Below, piece by piece: positions 44,801 through 54,362 of a stretch of 64,000 nt of DNA. Below the pieces are notes generated by a model. The model saw nothing but the letters and a program-made list of their open reading frames with translations. It ran no database searches and was not told the DNA's origin. The translations under genes were made by a program, and so were the position numbers. Positions within the stretch are counted from its first letter, which is position 1; the number at the start of each line of letters is the position of its first letter. The stretch comes from Holophagales bacterium (GTDB lineage Bacteria; Acidobacteriota; Thermoanaerobaculia; Multivoradales; Multivoraceae), in contig VXSP01000016.1 in NCBI GenBank assembly GCA_009837885.1, positions 18,032-82,031 of the forward strand, written 5' to 3'.

Positions 44801-44952
44801 ACGGTGACGGTGGGCGCCGAGAGGTCGGGGAAGATGTCGACCGGCAGGTTCAGGATCCAGGCCGCACCGACCACCGTGAGGAGAGCTGCCCCCGCGACCA
44901 CCAGCAGGCGGTGGCGCAGGGAGAACCGAAGCAGTCGCTCGAGGGGTCCCAC
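41866..44952 (-). CDS. RND efflux pump, CusA/CzcA-like heavy-metal subfamily
   Basis: 1028 aa inner-membrane proton antiporter from GTG at 44952. The N-terminus (LPVDIFPDLSAPTVTVITEA, VTYAVESAINGSPGVRRLRS) is of the heavy-metal RND type. Twelve transmembrane helices in two sets around two large periplasmic loops. The TM4 proton relay reads AIGLLVDDAIIAIENI, which is the AcrB-like DD pattern rather than the CzcA DFGxxxDGA pattern, so substrate class is uncertain. It works with the adaptor and TolC-like protein encoded directly upstream. Confidence 0.92.
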   Translation of the reverse strand: MGPLERLLRFSLRHRLLVVAGAALLTVVGAAWILNLPVDIFPDLSAPTVTVITEAPGMAAEEVELLVTYAVESAINGSPGVRRLRSISADGISVAWVEFDWGTDIYRARQVVSERLQRVDLPAQAERPELGPISSIMGEITFIAMTAAPVEEGGVSAMELRRVAETVVRRNLLSIPGVSQVVPIGGERRQLQVTVRPTALAQNGLPLADVVDAVAKSSRSLAAGFHVEAGEEHIVRVRSRARTPDEVAAAVVRVDGGIPLRVGDVASVEWGPAPARGTGSYRNRPAVILSVQKQPGANTLDLTRAIDDTLARLQPVLPRGVVLESENFRQADFIQVAIGNVAEALRDGAILVIVILALFLGSVRTTFISAFAIPLSLVTGILVIAAFGLQIDTMTLGGLSIAIGLLVDDAIIAIENIFRRMRDESRLPEGERRPSEEVVAAATREVLSPILLATLIVVLVFVPIFFLPGLEGRLLRPLGMAFIAALAASLVVALTVTPVLAVLFLGRARALRARPPWLLRAFQWAYSPTLDWCFAHRWAVLSSAALLVVVAAALLPGLGRSFLPAFNEGSLTVSVVSPPGIPLAESDRLGSRVEEALLAFPEVVSTSRRTGRAEKDEHVQGVNASEMEVVLAPLEDGRSKDELVAGMRRAVAGIPAVTVSFGQPISHRIDHMISGSRTNLAVKVEGPDLAVLRTLAARIEQVLAAVTGIVDLSNQEQSPVPQMVVDFDRTAMARHGLSLADVGEAVEALFQGVVVGEIVEEGLASDVAVRLPPGLRAEADRVAALPVSTPAGDLVRLGAVADVRHALGPSLIRRENAQRVAMVTANVTGADLVGTVERAQAAVEAEVDLPAGYLVTFGGQFEEAGRRVYTMGLLVVLILVGMYGLLYLEFGSHRDTLAMLVNVPLALVGGVVAVALGGGVLSLATVVGFVTLFGIATRNGVLLVSNYRRLLGEGLPLQEAVRRGSEERMAPILMTALTAGLALVPLVLGAGEPGNEILSPMAQVILGGLLTSTFLNLVVVPVLYARKS

Positions 44953-44962
44953 TCCGGCGCCT

Positions 44963-46522
44963 TCAGTGGACGTGGCCGTGAGCTTCGCCGCTCGCCATGA
45001 GGGACGAACGACGGATGGCGTCCCCGCCGCGCGTCACGAGGCGCTGGCCGGGAGCCAGGCCGGCCACCAGCACCCGGTCCCCCTGCCGGCCGAGAACGGT
45101 CACCGTCTGCCGCTGGAAGTCCTCGCCGGACAGTTGCAGGAAGACGACCGGCACGCCGCCGTCGTCGACCAGGGCCGAGGCGGGCACGACGATGCCGCTC
45201 TCCTCGCCGGCCATCAGCACCTGCGCCGCGACGGTCGATCCCAGGGCGAAGCCGGTGCCGGCGATGCCCGGGGCCTCGATCAGGACGGTGACGGTGCCGG
45301 TGCGCGGCGAGAGCTCCGGCGAGATCGAGACGAGGGAGAGGTCGCCTTCAACGCGCACCGGCCCGCTCTCCGGGTCGTCGAGCACGAGACCGCGCAGGCC
45401 CGCGTCCATGAGCCGCCGCGCGTCCTGGGGAGGCAACGCGACTTCGATCCACACGACGTCGGTCCGCACCAGCCGGGCCAGCGCGTCCCCGGCGGAGACC
45501 GTCGCCCCGGGCGTCGTGGTGACGGCGGCGATCCGGCCGGAAAACGGCGCCCGCGGCGAGATGCCGGCGCTGTCCGCTCCGCCTTCACGCGAGGCGCGTG
45601 CCGATTCGAGGTCCCGTTCCGCCGCGCGGTGCCGCGCCTCGAGCATGCGGGCGCGGACGCCGGCATCCTCGACCTCACGCTCGCTGACCGCTTCGAGCGC
45701 CAAGAGTTCGCGGAGCCGCGCGCTGCGCGACCGCGCGCTCTCCAGTTCCGTCGCCAGCGCCTCGAGCTCCCCTTCCAGGGTCGCCAGACTGCGCTCGGAG
45801 GCGACCAGGGGAACCACCCGGAACAGGGGGTCGTTCCGTTCGACGCGCCGGCCGACGAACGGCCAGGAGCGGGCGCCAGCGGGAGGCTGCACGACGCCGT
45901 CCACCTGCGCGGTGATCGTGCTCTCGCCGCCCGCCGGCGGGCGGAAGGAGGCGACGCCGGCGACGCTCCGGGCCAGGCGGCCCTCCCGCACCCAGACGCT
46001 CGCGAAACCGCCCTGCCACTGCTGTTCCTTCCCGAACGAGACGGGCTCGCCGCCGTCGGACCCGGCGGGGAGTAACGGCGCCCGCACGGGGCCTTCCGCG
46101 TGGTCCGCCGTGCCGACGCGGACCCGGCCGCCAGGGATCTCCTCGATGCCGTTCCCGTCGTCGATCCGGAAGAGGAGATCCGCTTCGCCGGCACGTTGCG
46201 GCGTCAGCTCGATGTCGAAGACCCCAGGAGCGGCGGGCTGGTCCGCGCGGAAGATCTGCTCGCCGGACCCGTCGACAAGGACGATCTCGACCGTTCCCCG
46301 TAACAGCGGTGCGAAGTCGGCCAGGCGCGTGACGTGGGTGTGGGCCATCGCCGCATGACCTTCCGCCAGAGCGTCGATCTCGGGGAAGACCTCGAACCGC
46401 TCCCCGAGAGCCGTGACCGACCAGCTCTCGTGGGAGTGATCGTGCTCCTCGGCGGGAGGGGTACTGACACACCCAACGAGCAGCAGCACCGCCAAGGCAA
46501 TCCGAGCATCACCCCACCTCAT
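44963..46522 (-). CDS. RND efflux periplasmic adaptor with His-rich ends
   Basis: 519 aa membrane-fusion lipoprotein (LLLVGC, Cys18). Directly after the Cys come EEHDHSHES and later MAHTH; the C-terminus is GEAHGHVH. These are plausible metal-binding tails. A domain of about 130 residues precedes the adaptor core. Core: lipoyl-type halves around ITAQVDGVVQPP and APFSGRIAAVTTTPGATV, separated by an alpha-hairpin coiled coil (about 255-330, ERSLATLEGELEALATELES), then beta-barrel and membrane-proximal domains. The order TolC, adaptor, pump is consistent with a czcCBA/cusCBA-like operon. Confidence 0.9.
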   Translation of the reverse strand: MRWGDARIALAVLLLVGCVSTPPAEEHDHSHESWSVTALGERFEVFPEIDALAEGHAAMAHTHVTRLADFAPLLRGTVEIVLVDGSGEQIFRADQPAAPGVFDIELTPQRAGEADLLFRIDDGNGIEEIPGGRVRVGTADHAEGPVRAPLLPAGSDGGEPVSFGKEQQWQGGFASVWVREGRLARSVAGVASFRPPAGGESTITAQVDGVVQPPAGARSWPFVGRRVERNDPLFRVVPLVASERSLATLEGELEALATELESARSRSARLRELLALEAVSEREVEDAGVRARMLEARHRAAERDLESARASREGGADSAGISPRAPFSGRIAAVTTTPGATVSAGDALARLVRTDVVWIEVALPPQDARRLMDAGLRGLVLDDPESGPVRVEGDLSLVSISPELSPRTGTVTVLIEAPGIAGTGFALGSTVAAQVLMAGEESGIVVPASALVDDGGVPVVFLQLSGEDFQRQTVTVLGRQGDRVLVAGLAPGQRLVTRGGDAIRRSSLMASGEAHGHVH

Positions 46523-47718
46523 GACCCTGACCCTCCTTCCCGGCTCGTCGCCAGCCGTTCCAGCTCCCGGTGCGCCGCCAGCGACGCCTCGTGCAGATCG
46601 AGGACCGCCAGCTCCGCCTCGGTCACCGAACGATGCGTCTCAAGCAGATCGGTGAGCCCGGCCTCACCCTGACGAAAGGCCGCCTCCGCGCCGTCCAGCA
46701 TCCGTTCCGTGGCGCCGAGTTCCTCTCGGGCCTCGGCGAGGGCGTCGGCAAGCCGCGCGAAGTTCGTGCTGGCCGCGACCCGCGCGGCAGCGGATTCGCG
46801 CTCCGCGAGCTCGAGCCTTGCCCCGGCGGCCGCCAGTGCGGCGCCGGCGTTCTGCCGCGCCGCCTGCCGTCGATCGAAGAGCGGCACGGACCACGCGACA
46901 CCGAAGATCGGCCCGTCGACGGCGCCCGGAGTCAGGTCCTGCCGGCGCCAGCCCACTGTGACCTCCGGCGAGGCCACGATCGGCCGGGTCGCAAGCTGGG
47001 CCAGCTCGGCCGCCGCCAGGTCCGCCTCCGCGGCACGCACGCGGACGTCCGCACCATCCAGCGACGGCGCGGCCGGCAGTTCGGGCAGAACCGGCCGCGC
47101 GTTCGCCGGCAAGCCGGGATGCCAGGCTGCCGCTTCGGCTCTAGCTCGTTCGCTCGCCCCGGCGGCGAGCGCGACGCGGGACCGCAGCGTGCCGGCGGCC
47201 AGACCCAGCCGACGGGCTTCGAGTCCGGACGCTTCCCCACTCTCCGCCCGAACGACCTCGCGCTGCGCGAGCGACTCGACGCGCTCAGCCTGAAGAGCTA
47301 GTCGTTGCCGCCGCGCGTCGGCCACCGCCCAGCCGGCATAGGCCTCCCTCATCGCCAGGCGGTAGCCCAGCAGGTCGTACGCCACGCGACGACGGGCAGC
47401 CCCGATCTCGCCTTCGCGGGCCTCGATCTCCGGGCGGCGCGCGGCGTCCGGCATCTTCCAGGAAACGAGAACGTCGGTCTGGCCGATCGGGCCGCCGGGA
47501 TCCTCGCGCACGGCCTCGACGACGGGATTGTCGAGTGTCCGGGCCGCCACCAAACGGGCCTCCGCGAGCCCCACGGCCCCGGCGCTCTCGCGAACGGCGG
47601 GGTGCGTCTCGTCGAGGACAGAGAGGAACTCGGCCTCGGTGACGACAGGCCGGTCCTGTGCCGCTCCGGCGACGGCGAAGAAGCCTCCAAAGAGGCCGAT
47701 CAGGATGGAACGATGCAT
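46519..47718 (-). CDS. TolC/CzcC-family outer-membrane efflux channel
   Basis: 399 aa from ATG at 47718 with AAGGAG upstream. Signal peptide (ILIGLFGGFFAVAGAA). Two outer-membrane efflux protein repeats of long alanine-rich coiled helices (residues about 60-200 and 235-390), with ASPEVTVGWRRQDL and GPIFGVAWSVPLFDRRQA marking the strands as in CzcC. First gene of the efflux operon; its stop overlaps the adaptor ATG (ATGA). Confidence 0.9.
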   Translation of the reverse strand: MHRSILIGLFGGFFAVAGAAQDRPVVTEAEFLSVLDETHPAVRESAGAVGLAEARLVAARTLDNPVVEAVREDPGGPIGQTDVLVSWKMPDAARRPEIEAREGEIGAARRRVAYDLLGYRLAMREAYAGWAVADARRQRLALQAERVESLAQREVVRAESGEASGLEARRLGLAAGTLRSRVALAAGASERARAEAAAWHPGLPANARPVLPELPAAPSLDGADVRVRAAEADLAAAELAQLATRPIVASPEVTVGWRRQDLTPGAVDGPIFGVAWSVPLFDRRQAARQNAGAALAAAGARLELAERESAAARVAASTNFARLADALAEAREELGATERMLDGAEAAFRQGEAGLTDLLETHRSVTEAELAVLDLHEASLAAHRELERLATSREGGSGS

Positions 47719-47779
47719 GCTGACTCCTTTCCACGTCCAGGTTCCGGGCGCGAATCGCACCCGGGCCTAAGGCCGCGGA

Positions 47780-48157
47780 TCAGAGCAGCAGCGCGCAGTG
47801 AGACCGGAAGAATGGCGCCGGCGGTCCGCGTCGGGAAGCCGCGTCGAAGGGCGATCCCTCGGCGAACGTCACAGACGACGAAAGCGGCGCGGCAAGCACA
47901 TCCCACGACGACGGGGCGGGCCGCAAAAGGTCGGCCTCGGCGTCCAGCGTGACGTCGTGGTCGTGGTCGGGCACCACTTCGTCGTCGTGGTGGTGGCCAT
48001 GCGTCGCCGACCTGGCCAGGTCAGCGGTGTCGTGCTCGTGCCCTGACGCGAAGAGATGAGCCGCCAGGTCCAGCCCGGCAGCGAACACGAACGCACCCGG
48101 CGTCTGGCATCCCAGCAGGACGGCGACGGCGACGACACGCTTGAGCGGAGTGCTCAC
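47780..48157 (-). CDS. Small His-rich exported protein upstream of efflux operon
   Basis: 125 aa from GTG at 48157 (GTG at 48166 is possible). An N-terminal hydrophobic segment (VVAVAVLLGCQTPGAFVFAAG) is followed by a His/Asp-rich stretch: SGHEHD, then THGHHHDDEVVPDHDHD. The C-terminus carries SRRGPPAPF. Likely a periplasmic metal-binding or sensing protein. It lies 62 bp upstream of the TolC-like gene on the same strand, as is common for heavy-metal RND loci. Resembles the small DUF2946-type proteins in plan, not certainly in sequence. Confidence 0.68.
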   Translation of the reverse strand: MSTPLKRVVAVAVLLGCQTPGAFVFAAGLDLAAHLFASGHEHDTADLARSATHGHHHDDEVVPDHDHDVTLDAEADLLRPAPSSWDVLAAPLSSSVTFAEGSPFDAASRRGPPAPFFRSHCALLL

Positions 48158-48189
48158 TCTGGTCACTGTGCCAGACGCGCGGCAGTTGG

Positions 48190-48420
48190 TCAACGAGACG
48201 CGGGCGTCACTCCTCGCTCTTCGAGGAAGGCCATCCACGTGTTCTCTTCGAGGCAGTGCTCCATCACCAGTTGGAGCGCCTCTTTCAGCATCTTGACGGC
48301 GTCCTCCGGGTCGTTTCCCTGGCTGGCTACGTCCAGGGCCGGGCAGTTAGCCACCCAAACGCCGTTCTCTTCGTGAGTCTGGACCGCCAACTTCAACGTC
48401 CAGACACAGTCGACGCCCAT
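48190..48420 (-). CDS. Orphan HicB-like antitoxin domain protein
   Basis: 76 aa from ATG at 48420 with GGAAGG upstream. HicB partial RNase H fold: LKLAVQTHEENGVWVANCPALDVASQG, DPEDAVKMLKEALQLVMEHCLEE. No HicA toxin is found on either side; the only upstream reading frame stops after 19 codons. No C-terminal HTH. Either an orphan antitoxin or a HicB-fold protein with another job. Confidence 0.78.
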   Translation of the reverse strand: MGVDCVWTLKLAVQTHEENGVWVANCPALDVASQGNDPEDAVKMLKEALQLVMEHCLEENTWMAFLEERGVTPASR

Positions 48421-48599
48421 CGTCCCTTCCTTCCTCCAAAGTCCGCGGTTCCACACGGCGATGGGGCACGAACGGCAGTTAGCCGCCTGGACGACATTCT
48501 ACGGAATGCCCGTCGAGGCCGGCCTGCGCGCGTCTCATGGTCGAGTCTCCCGCAGGTAAGGTGAACTACCCACCGCAACCCCGAAAGGTCGTACCGCCC

Positions 48600-50750
48600 A
48601 TGATGCCAAGCTTCCCAGGTTCCCCGAAGCCCCAGTCCCTGTTCTGCGCAGGTCTGCTTCTCCTGTGCTTCATCGCCTGCGGCGGGGACTATCCGCCGCC
48701 GCCGGAGACCGAGCAGATCTCCTTCACCGAGACGCTCCACGGGGTCGAGTTCGAGGATCCCTACCGGTGGCTGGAGGACCAGGACAGCCCGGAAACGCGA
48801 GCCTTCATCGACCGCCAGAACGAGTACGCCGAGCTGATCGTCGGCGAGCCGCCGGAACGGGACTGGGCGCGTCGGCGGCTGAGTGAGCTGATGGACACAC
48901 CGGCCGTCGGCTCGCCGAACAAGGCCGGCAAGTGGGAGCTCTTCACCCTGCGCCGGACGGGCGAAGAGCTGGCGTCGATCGTCCGTCGTCCGGCGCCGGG
49001 GGATGCCGAGGTCGGACCCGCGAAGATCGACCCGGCCGGTGAGTACGAAGTCGTCATCGACCCGGCGGAAGTCGGCAGCGAGTACGCGCACCTCGGGATC
49101 GTCTCCGTCTCTCCTGACGGGAAGCTCCTGCTCTACAACGTGCGCATCGGCGGCGCGGACGAGACGACGGTCCGCCTGCGGGACCTCGAACAGAACGTCG
49201 ACCTCGACTTCGAGATGCCCCGCGCGCTGAACGACCAGGCGCTCTTCGCCAAGGACGGCAGCGGCATCTACTACACCGTCCGCGACCGTGTCGAAGGTCC
49301 GCGTATCCGCTTCCACCGGTTCGGCACCGATCGGGCGGAGGACGCCCTGGTGTTCGGCGAGGGGATCGGGCCGCGGGCCTTCGTCCGCGCCGAGCGGCTC
49401 GACGATGCGAAGCTGCTCGTCAGCGTCCAGCACGGTTGGGCCCGGAGCGACCTGTACCTGGTCGAGATCGGAACCTGGCGGGTGACGCCGATCGTCGAAG
49501 GCATGGAGGCCCGCTTCAACACCCACCACAACGACGGCCGGCTGTTCGTGCGCACGAACCTGGGCGCGCCGCTCAACCGGCTGATGGAGATCGATCTCGA
49601 CCAACCCGAGGTCCCAAACTGGCGCGAGGTCGTGCCGGAAGCCGACGACGTCCTCCAGGGCGTCTCGGTGATCGACGGCAAGCTCTACCTGACCTACCTG
49701 CACCATGTCGCGAGCAGGATCCGCGTCTTCGAACTCGACGGCACGCCGGCCGGCGAGATCGAAGTGCCCGAGCACCACAACGCCAGCATCCGGGGGGCCG
49801 GCGAGGGCAAGGCGCTGCTGTCGCTCGTCTCCTACCTGCAGCCGCCCGTGACCTGGCTGCTCGACCTCGAGGCGGGCACCCGCGAGGTCTTCCGGGAGGC
49901 TCAGGCACCCTTCTCCGGCGACGGCTACGTGCTGAAGCAGGTCCGCTACACCTCGAAGGACGGCACCTCCGCGCCGATGTACATCGCTCACAGGGAGGAC
50001 TTCGAGCCCGACGGCACGACCCCTGCCCTGCTCAACGGCTACGGCGGTTTCAACGTCTCCCTGACCCCGCGGTTCAACCCGCTGGCGGCCTTGTGGCTCG
50101 AAGCCGGTGGCGTCTACGCCGTCGCCACGCTTCGCGGCGGCAGCGAGTACGGCGAGGAGTGGCACCAGGCCGGAATGCTCCACAACAAGCAGGCCGTCTT
50201 CGACGACTTCATCTCCGCCGGCGAGTGGCTGATCGCCGAGGGCTACAGCGACCCCGATCGCCTGGCCATCCACGGCGCCAGCAACGGCGGCCTGCTCGTG
50301 GGCGCCTCCCTGACCCAGCGCCCCGATCTCTACCGCGCCGTCCTCTGCGGCTTCCCCGAACTCGACCTGATCCGCTTCTACACATTCACCGAGACGAACA
50401 ACATGCCCGCCCTGCTCGAGTACGGCGACGGCGAGATTCCCGACCAGTTCGAGTCGCTGCGCGGCTTCTCGCCCTACCAGGCGATCCGAGACGGCGTGGC
50501 CTATCCCGCCGTCATGCTGACCCAGGGCGATCTGGACACCCGTGTGCCGCCGCTCCAGGCCCGCAAGGTGGCTGCCCGGCTGCAGGCGGCGTCCTCGTCG
50601 GGGCTGCCGGTGATCATGCGCTACCACCCGTACGCCGGCCACGCCGCGAGTCGGGGCCTGCCGATGTCGGAGCGGCTCGAGTTCGTGGCGGCGGAGGCTA
50701 CGTTCCTGTTGACGCAGACCGGGTTGACGGCGCCGGGCGGCCAGAGTTGA
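48600..50750 (+). CDS. Prolyl oligopeptidase family serine peptidase (lipoprotein)
   Basis: 716 aa from ATG at 48600 (48603 is equally possible). Lipoprotein signal [10 protein letters not shown]-terminal segment [15 protein letters not shown] typical of S9A; a seven-bladed propeller (about 85-440), then the alpha/beta hydrolase domain with Ser561 in GASNGGLL, Asp646 in GDLDTRV and His681 in [19 protein letters not shown] is the S9A oxyanion segment. Cleaves small peptides after proline, here probably in the periplasm. Stop is 13 bases from the convergent TonB receptor end. Confidence 0.92.
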   Translation: MMPSFPGSPKPQSLFCAGLLLLCFIACGGDYPPPPETEQISFTETLHGVEFEDPYRWLEDQDSPETRAFIDRQNEYAELIVGEPPERDWARRRLSELMDTPAVGSPNKAGKWELFTLRRTGEELASIVRRPAPGDAEVGPAKIDPAGEYEVVIDPAEVGSEYAHLGIVSVSPDGKLLLYNVRIGGADETTVRLRDLEQNVDLDFEMPRALNDQALFAKDGSGIYYTVRDRVEGPRIRFHRFGTDRAEDALVFGEGIGPRAFVRAERLDDAKLLVSVQHGWARSDLYLVEIGTWRVTPIVEGMEARFNTHHNDGRLFVRTNLGAPLNRLMEIDLDQPEVPNWREVVPEADDVLQGVSVIDGKLYLTYLHHVASRIRVFELDGTPAGEIEVPEHHNASIRGAGEGKALLSLVSYLQPPVTWLLDLEAGTREVFREAQAPFSGDGYVLKQVRYTSKDGTSAPMYIAHREDFEPDGTTPALLNGYGGFNVSLTPRFNPLAALWLEAGGVYAVATLRGGSEYGEEWHQAGMLHNKQAVFDDFISAGEWLIAEGYSDPDRLAIHGASNGGLLVGASLTQRPDLYRAVLCGFPELDLIRFYTFTETNNMPALLEYGDGEIPDQFESLRGFSPYQAIRDGVAYPAVMLTQGDLDTRVPPLQARKVAARLQAASSSGLPVIMRYHPYAGHAASRGLPMSERLEFVAAEATFLLTQTGLTAPGGQS

Positions 50751-50763
50751 CGGAAGCCGGCTC

Positions 50764-52935
50764 TCAGAAGTTGTAGCTCACGCCAAGGCCAACCCTGCGT
50801 CCGCGGGCGATCGTGCTTGCCGGATCATTGAACACGATGCCGGACATGTAGATGTCCTCGTCCAGCAGATTGTCGCCCCAGAAGTAGATCTCGCGCGGGC
50901 CCATCCCGAGACCCACGCGCAAACCCACCCTGTCGTATGCGTCGAACAGGAGACGGTTGGCCGGGTCCGCGAAGCGTTCCCCCAGGTGGTTGTAGTTGAG
51001 GTGGCTCCGGAGCTCCAGGCCACCCGGGCGAGTCGAACCCAGCGGCTGGATGTGCGTGAGTGCCAGTGAACCGCTGAAGTGGGCGCTGTTCGGCACCCTG
51101 CTTCCGACGGGCACCCGCGCGAAGCTGTTCGCCGGCACGCCCGTGATCTCTGCCTCCGTGTAGTTGAGGCCCGACCGCAGGGTAAGCGTGTTCGTGATTC
51201 TCCAATCCAGCTCCAGTTCGGCTCCGCTGGTTTCGGTGTCGAAGTTCTCGGGCGCCGTCTCCTGGGTGAAGAAGTTGAAGGTGAAGATGTGATCGTCCTT
51301 GACGTCGTTGAAGTACACGGCCCCGGTCAGGAGGACGTCGCCGCTCCCCACGCCGCTCTTGAATCCAACCTCGTAGGAGTTCACCCTGGATGGCGCATAC
51401 GGCGCGTCCAGCCGGCCCCGCGTGACGTTGGCGCCTCGGTCGGCAAAGCCACCGGCCTTGTAACCCCGGCTGTAGATCCCGTACAACGACACACGTTCAC
51501 TGACGTGCAGGTTGAGGCCGGTACGTCCGGTGAGGTAGTCGTCGCTCAGGTCCTGCTCCAGTTCGACGAAGCGAAGCGGGTTCGGATTGAACCGGTTGGG
51601 TGCCCAGACGATGTGGAAGTCCTTCTTCTCCCAGGTGTGGCGAACGCCGGCTGTCAACTCCAGTCGATCCGTCAACGGATACGTCATCTCGCCGAAGACG
51701 GCGTTCGTCGTCGTATTGAAGTCACGCTCGTTGATGTCGGCGTTCAGGGCGACAAAGGGGAAGAAGAACGGGTCCTCGTAATCGAACGACGCTGACTTGC
51801 TGGTGTCGTCGTAGTAGTGCGCGCCTGCAACCCAGAACAGGTCGCTCGTTCCCCTTGAGTTCAAACGGAACTCCTGGTTGAAGAACTCGCGTTCGAAGCT
51901 GTTGTTGACGACGCCGTAGTTGGCGGGAACGAAGCCCAACCGGGGCAGGAAAAGCCTGCCTTCGTAGAGAATCCCGGTCGACCGATTCGCGGTCTCGTCG
52001 TACGCCGAGATCGAGGTGAAGTCGAACCCGCCAAGGTTGGCGGTCACCCTCATCGTCCACTGATCGATGTCCTTGTCGCCATCGACGGCGCCGGGAGGGG
52101 CATCCATCTGCGGCGGGTCGGTCTGAGGATGGAGCGAGTAGATGAAGGGGGAGTCGCGCAGGCGGGCGTGGCTGCTGGTCAGATTGAGCGCAACCCTGTC
52201 GGTGACGTCCCAGCGGAGCTTCCCTCGGGCATTCAGACTGCTCGGCTTGGTGATCGGCTCCGAATCGTTGGGGTTGATGATGTGGTTGTCCTCGCTCCGG
52301 TAGTTTCCGGCGAAGCGCAGGGCCACCCTGTCGGAAACCGCGGCGTTGAAGGCGCCTTCCAGCCGGTACTGGGCCTCCTCCCCGTACTCGGCGCGGGCGT
52401 AGCCTCCGTTCTCGAAACCCGCCGGATTCGTCACGATCTGGATCGCCCCGGCCTCACTGTTGCGACCGAACAGGGTGCCCTGAGGACCCTTGAGGACTTG
52501 GGCGGACTCGAAGTCCAGCGTGCCGAGGGTCGAAGCGCCGATCGGCTGCGGCACTCCATCGATGTAGATCACGACGGAACTGTCGTCACGACTCGTCTTG
52601 TTGATGGCGCCCACGCCTCGAATCCGGACATTGGCATTCGAGGTGTCGTTGAAGCTCGTGATCTCCACTCCCGGCACACTGAGGAACAGGTCCTCGAGAG
52701 ACAGGAGGCGGTTGAGACGGATCTCCTCCGCATCGACGACGTTCACGGTGAAGGGGACGTCGCTGATGTCCTCTTCGACAAACCGGGCCGTCACGACGAT
52801 GTCGTCGAACACGACGACGTCCTCCGGAGGCGCGGCATCGTCTTCGCTCGCGGACACTTGAGCGGCCAGGAGCCAGGAGAAGAGGAGGGTAAGTCCAAGA
52901 GAAGCGAGAGCGACACGTCGACGATTGAAGGCCAT
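50764..52935 (-). CDS. TonB-dependent outer-membrane receptor
   Basis: 723 aa from ATG at 52935. Signal peptide (LASLGLTLLFSWLLAAQVSA), TonB-box-like VVVFDDIVVTAR, plug with SLEDLFLSVPGVEI, VRIRGVGAIN and VLKGPQGTLFGRNSEAGAI, then a barrel ending in GVSYNF with terminal Phe. Of the iron-complex receptor group used for siderophores, B12 or other large ligands. It is the last gene of a run with a two-permease ABC system, 29 bp after the permease stop, so the two are probably one functional unit. Confidence 0.92.
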   Translation of the reverse strand: MAFNRRRVALASLGLTLLFSWLLAAQVSASEDDAAPPEDVVVFDDIVVTARFVEEDISDVPFTVNVVDAEEIRLNRLLSLEDLFLSVPGVEITSFNDTSNANVRIRGVGAINKTSRDDSSVVIYIDGVPQPIGASTLGTLDFESAQVLKGPQGTLFGRNSEAGAIQIVTNPAGFENGGYARAEYGEEAQYRLEGAFNAAVSDRVALRFAGNYRSEDNHIINPNDSEPITKPSSLNARGKLRWDVTDRVALNLTSSHARLRDSPFIYSLHPQTDPPQMDAPPGAVDGDKDIDQWTMRVTANLGGFDFTSISAYDETANRSTGILYEGRLFLPRLGFVPANYGVVNNSFEREFFNQEFRLNSRGTSDLFWVAGAHYYDDTSKSASFDYEDPFFFPFVALNADINERDFNTTTNAVFGEMTYPLTDRLELTAGVRHTWEKKDFHIVWAPNRFNPNPLRFVELEQDLSDDYLTGRTGLNLHVSERVSLYGIYSRGYKAGGFADRGANVTRGRLDAPYAPSRVNSYEVGFKSGVGSGDVLLTGAVYFNDVKDDHIFTFNFFTQETAPENFDTETSGAELELDWRITNTLTLRSGLNYTEAEITGVPANSFARVPVGSRVPNSAHFSGSLALTHIQPLGSTRPGGLELRSHLNYNHLGERFADPANRLLFDAYDRVGLRVGLGMGPREIYFWGDNLLDEDIYMSGIVFNDPASTIARGRRVGLGVSYNF

Positions 52936-52964
52936 GGTTGTCGAGACTTCCTTTCTTTCGTCCG

Positions 52965-54362
52965 CTAGGCGAACGGGGAGTATCTGTTCCCCGGACGACC
53001 CAGGGCTACGAACAGGCAGAGGCACGCGACCAGAAAGGCCACCGGTATGGAGATCTGCCCAAAGACAGTGGCCGGACTGTTCGACTCGAATTCGAATCCC
53101 GAGAGCGCGGCGAAGTCCTCGGTCGACACGCGGTTGCTCGCGAGAATGACCGGCCGCAGTTCGTCGTTGAGATTGGTCAGCGCGGCACGAGCCTGTGTCA
53201 GGAACGACAGCGTCCGGTCGAAGTCGGAACCAGCGATTCTGAACAGGGCGCGCTGCGCGACAATCGCCGGAGATGTGAACTGCAGCTTGTCGACGAACGC
53301 GGATCGACGGGCGTGACTGTCTTCGAAGGCCGCGACGATCGGCGCCGTGCTCTCGATCTCCATCACGTTCGCCAGGAAGTAGGCGTGAGCAAACTCCGGT
53401 GCTTCCATCTCGTTGGCGACCAGCTCGGGATGGTCGCTCAGATACTTGGCAGTCAGCTCAGGGCGACGCTTCCAGGCATCGTTCTGCGCCACTCGCGCAT
53501 CCGACAGATAATCGAGATTCGAGGGAAGCGGATACAGGGCTTCACCCGCACTGTTGGCCAGAGCCGGTGCGGCGAAAGTGAACAGGGCCCACAGACTGAC
53601 GAGAACGGCGGCCGACGTTTCACTGCGGCTCGTTCTGCCCACGACCAGGTAGATGAGCCCGATCCAGAAGAGGCTGTAGGCGAGGAACACGAGAGACCAG
53701 AGCAGCCCGAACGCCGCGGCGCCCTCGGGCGCCATCGCGATGCCGAAAACGACGGCGAGCGCGACGATGCCGCCCAGGATTCCGTTGCGAACCAGCAATC
53801 TCGTCGCGATGACTCGCTGCTTGCTGGCCCGGCTGGCGAGAAGGAGGTTGATCGTGCCGCGCGACCGATCGGCGGCGATCACGTCGAACGACAGCGCGAT
53901 CATCAGGAGCGGGAGCACGACGACGATGAGGAAGGCCAGGTCGAACCTGCCGAGAGTCAGGGTCGTCGGGTTCTCGAACCCATAGCGCTCCACCATCAGG
54001 TTCTGGTTCTTCAGAGGCCCGATGTTCGCGCGCGCGGGCAGCAGCTCCGCGCTGCCCACCGCCAGATGTCCCAGGGGCCCCACGGGGTGGGTCGCGGCGA
54101 ACTCGACCTGGGAGGGGCGCGCGTCGAAGGGCGTGGCGAAGCGCTCCCCGGACTCGATTGCAGCGAGCGTCTCGAGCCAGACGTCCATCTTCGACTCGAT
54201 CTCCGCCTGGTACGCGACGAGGGACGCGGAATGAGACTCTCGCCAGGAGACTCCCGACCACACGGAGTAGAAGGACGCGAAGAGTGCGAAGGCCAGGATG
54301 GCCCACGCGGCCCTGGATCGACGGAGCCGCAATAGCTCGAGCTTGACCAGGGCGCCGGTCAT
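52965..54362 (-). CDS. ABC-2 type permease (DUF3526-like), first
   Basis: 465 aa from ATG at 54362 (ATGA overlap with the preceding permease). Six or so transmembrane helices: one near 20-38, then a long extracytoplasmic domain, then FLIVVVLPLLMIALSFDVIA with DRSRGTINLLLASRASKQRV, GGIVALAVVFGIAM, and more to about 275; a second extracytoplasmic domain precedes the last helix (ISIPVAFLVACLCLFVAL). The AADRSRGT loop is typical of NosY/ABC-2 exporters. Confidence 0.83.
   Translation of the reverse strand: MTGALVKLELLRLRRSRAAWAILAFALFASFYSVWSGVSWRESHSASLVAYQAEIESKMDVWLETLAAIESGERFATPFDARPSQVEFAATHPVGPLGHLAVGSAELLPARANIGPLKNQNLMVERYGFENPTTLTLGRFDLAFLIVVVLPLLMIALSFDVIAADRSRGTINLLLASRASKQRVIATRLLVRNGILGGIVALAVVFGIAMAPEGAAAFGLLWSLVFLAYSLFWIGLIYLVVGRTSRSETSAAVLVSLWALFTFAAPALANSAGEALYPLPSNLDYLSDARVAQNDAWKRRPELTAKYLSDHPELVANEMEAPEFAHAYFLANVMEIESTAPIVAAFEDSHARRSAFVDKLQFTSPAIVAQRALFRIAGSDFDRTLSFLTQARAALTNLNDELRPVILASNRVSTEDFAALSGFEFESNSPATVFGQISIPVAFLVACLCLFVALGRPGNRYSPFA

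Noticed and set aside
48421..48599. A HicA toxin upstream of the orphan HicB
   Set aside because: The only short frame there stops after 19 codons and lacks the GSH and dsRBD motifs.
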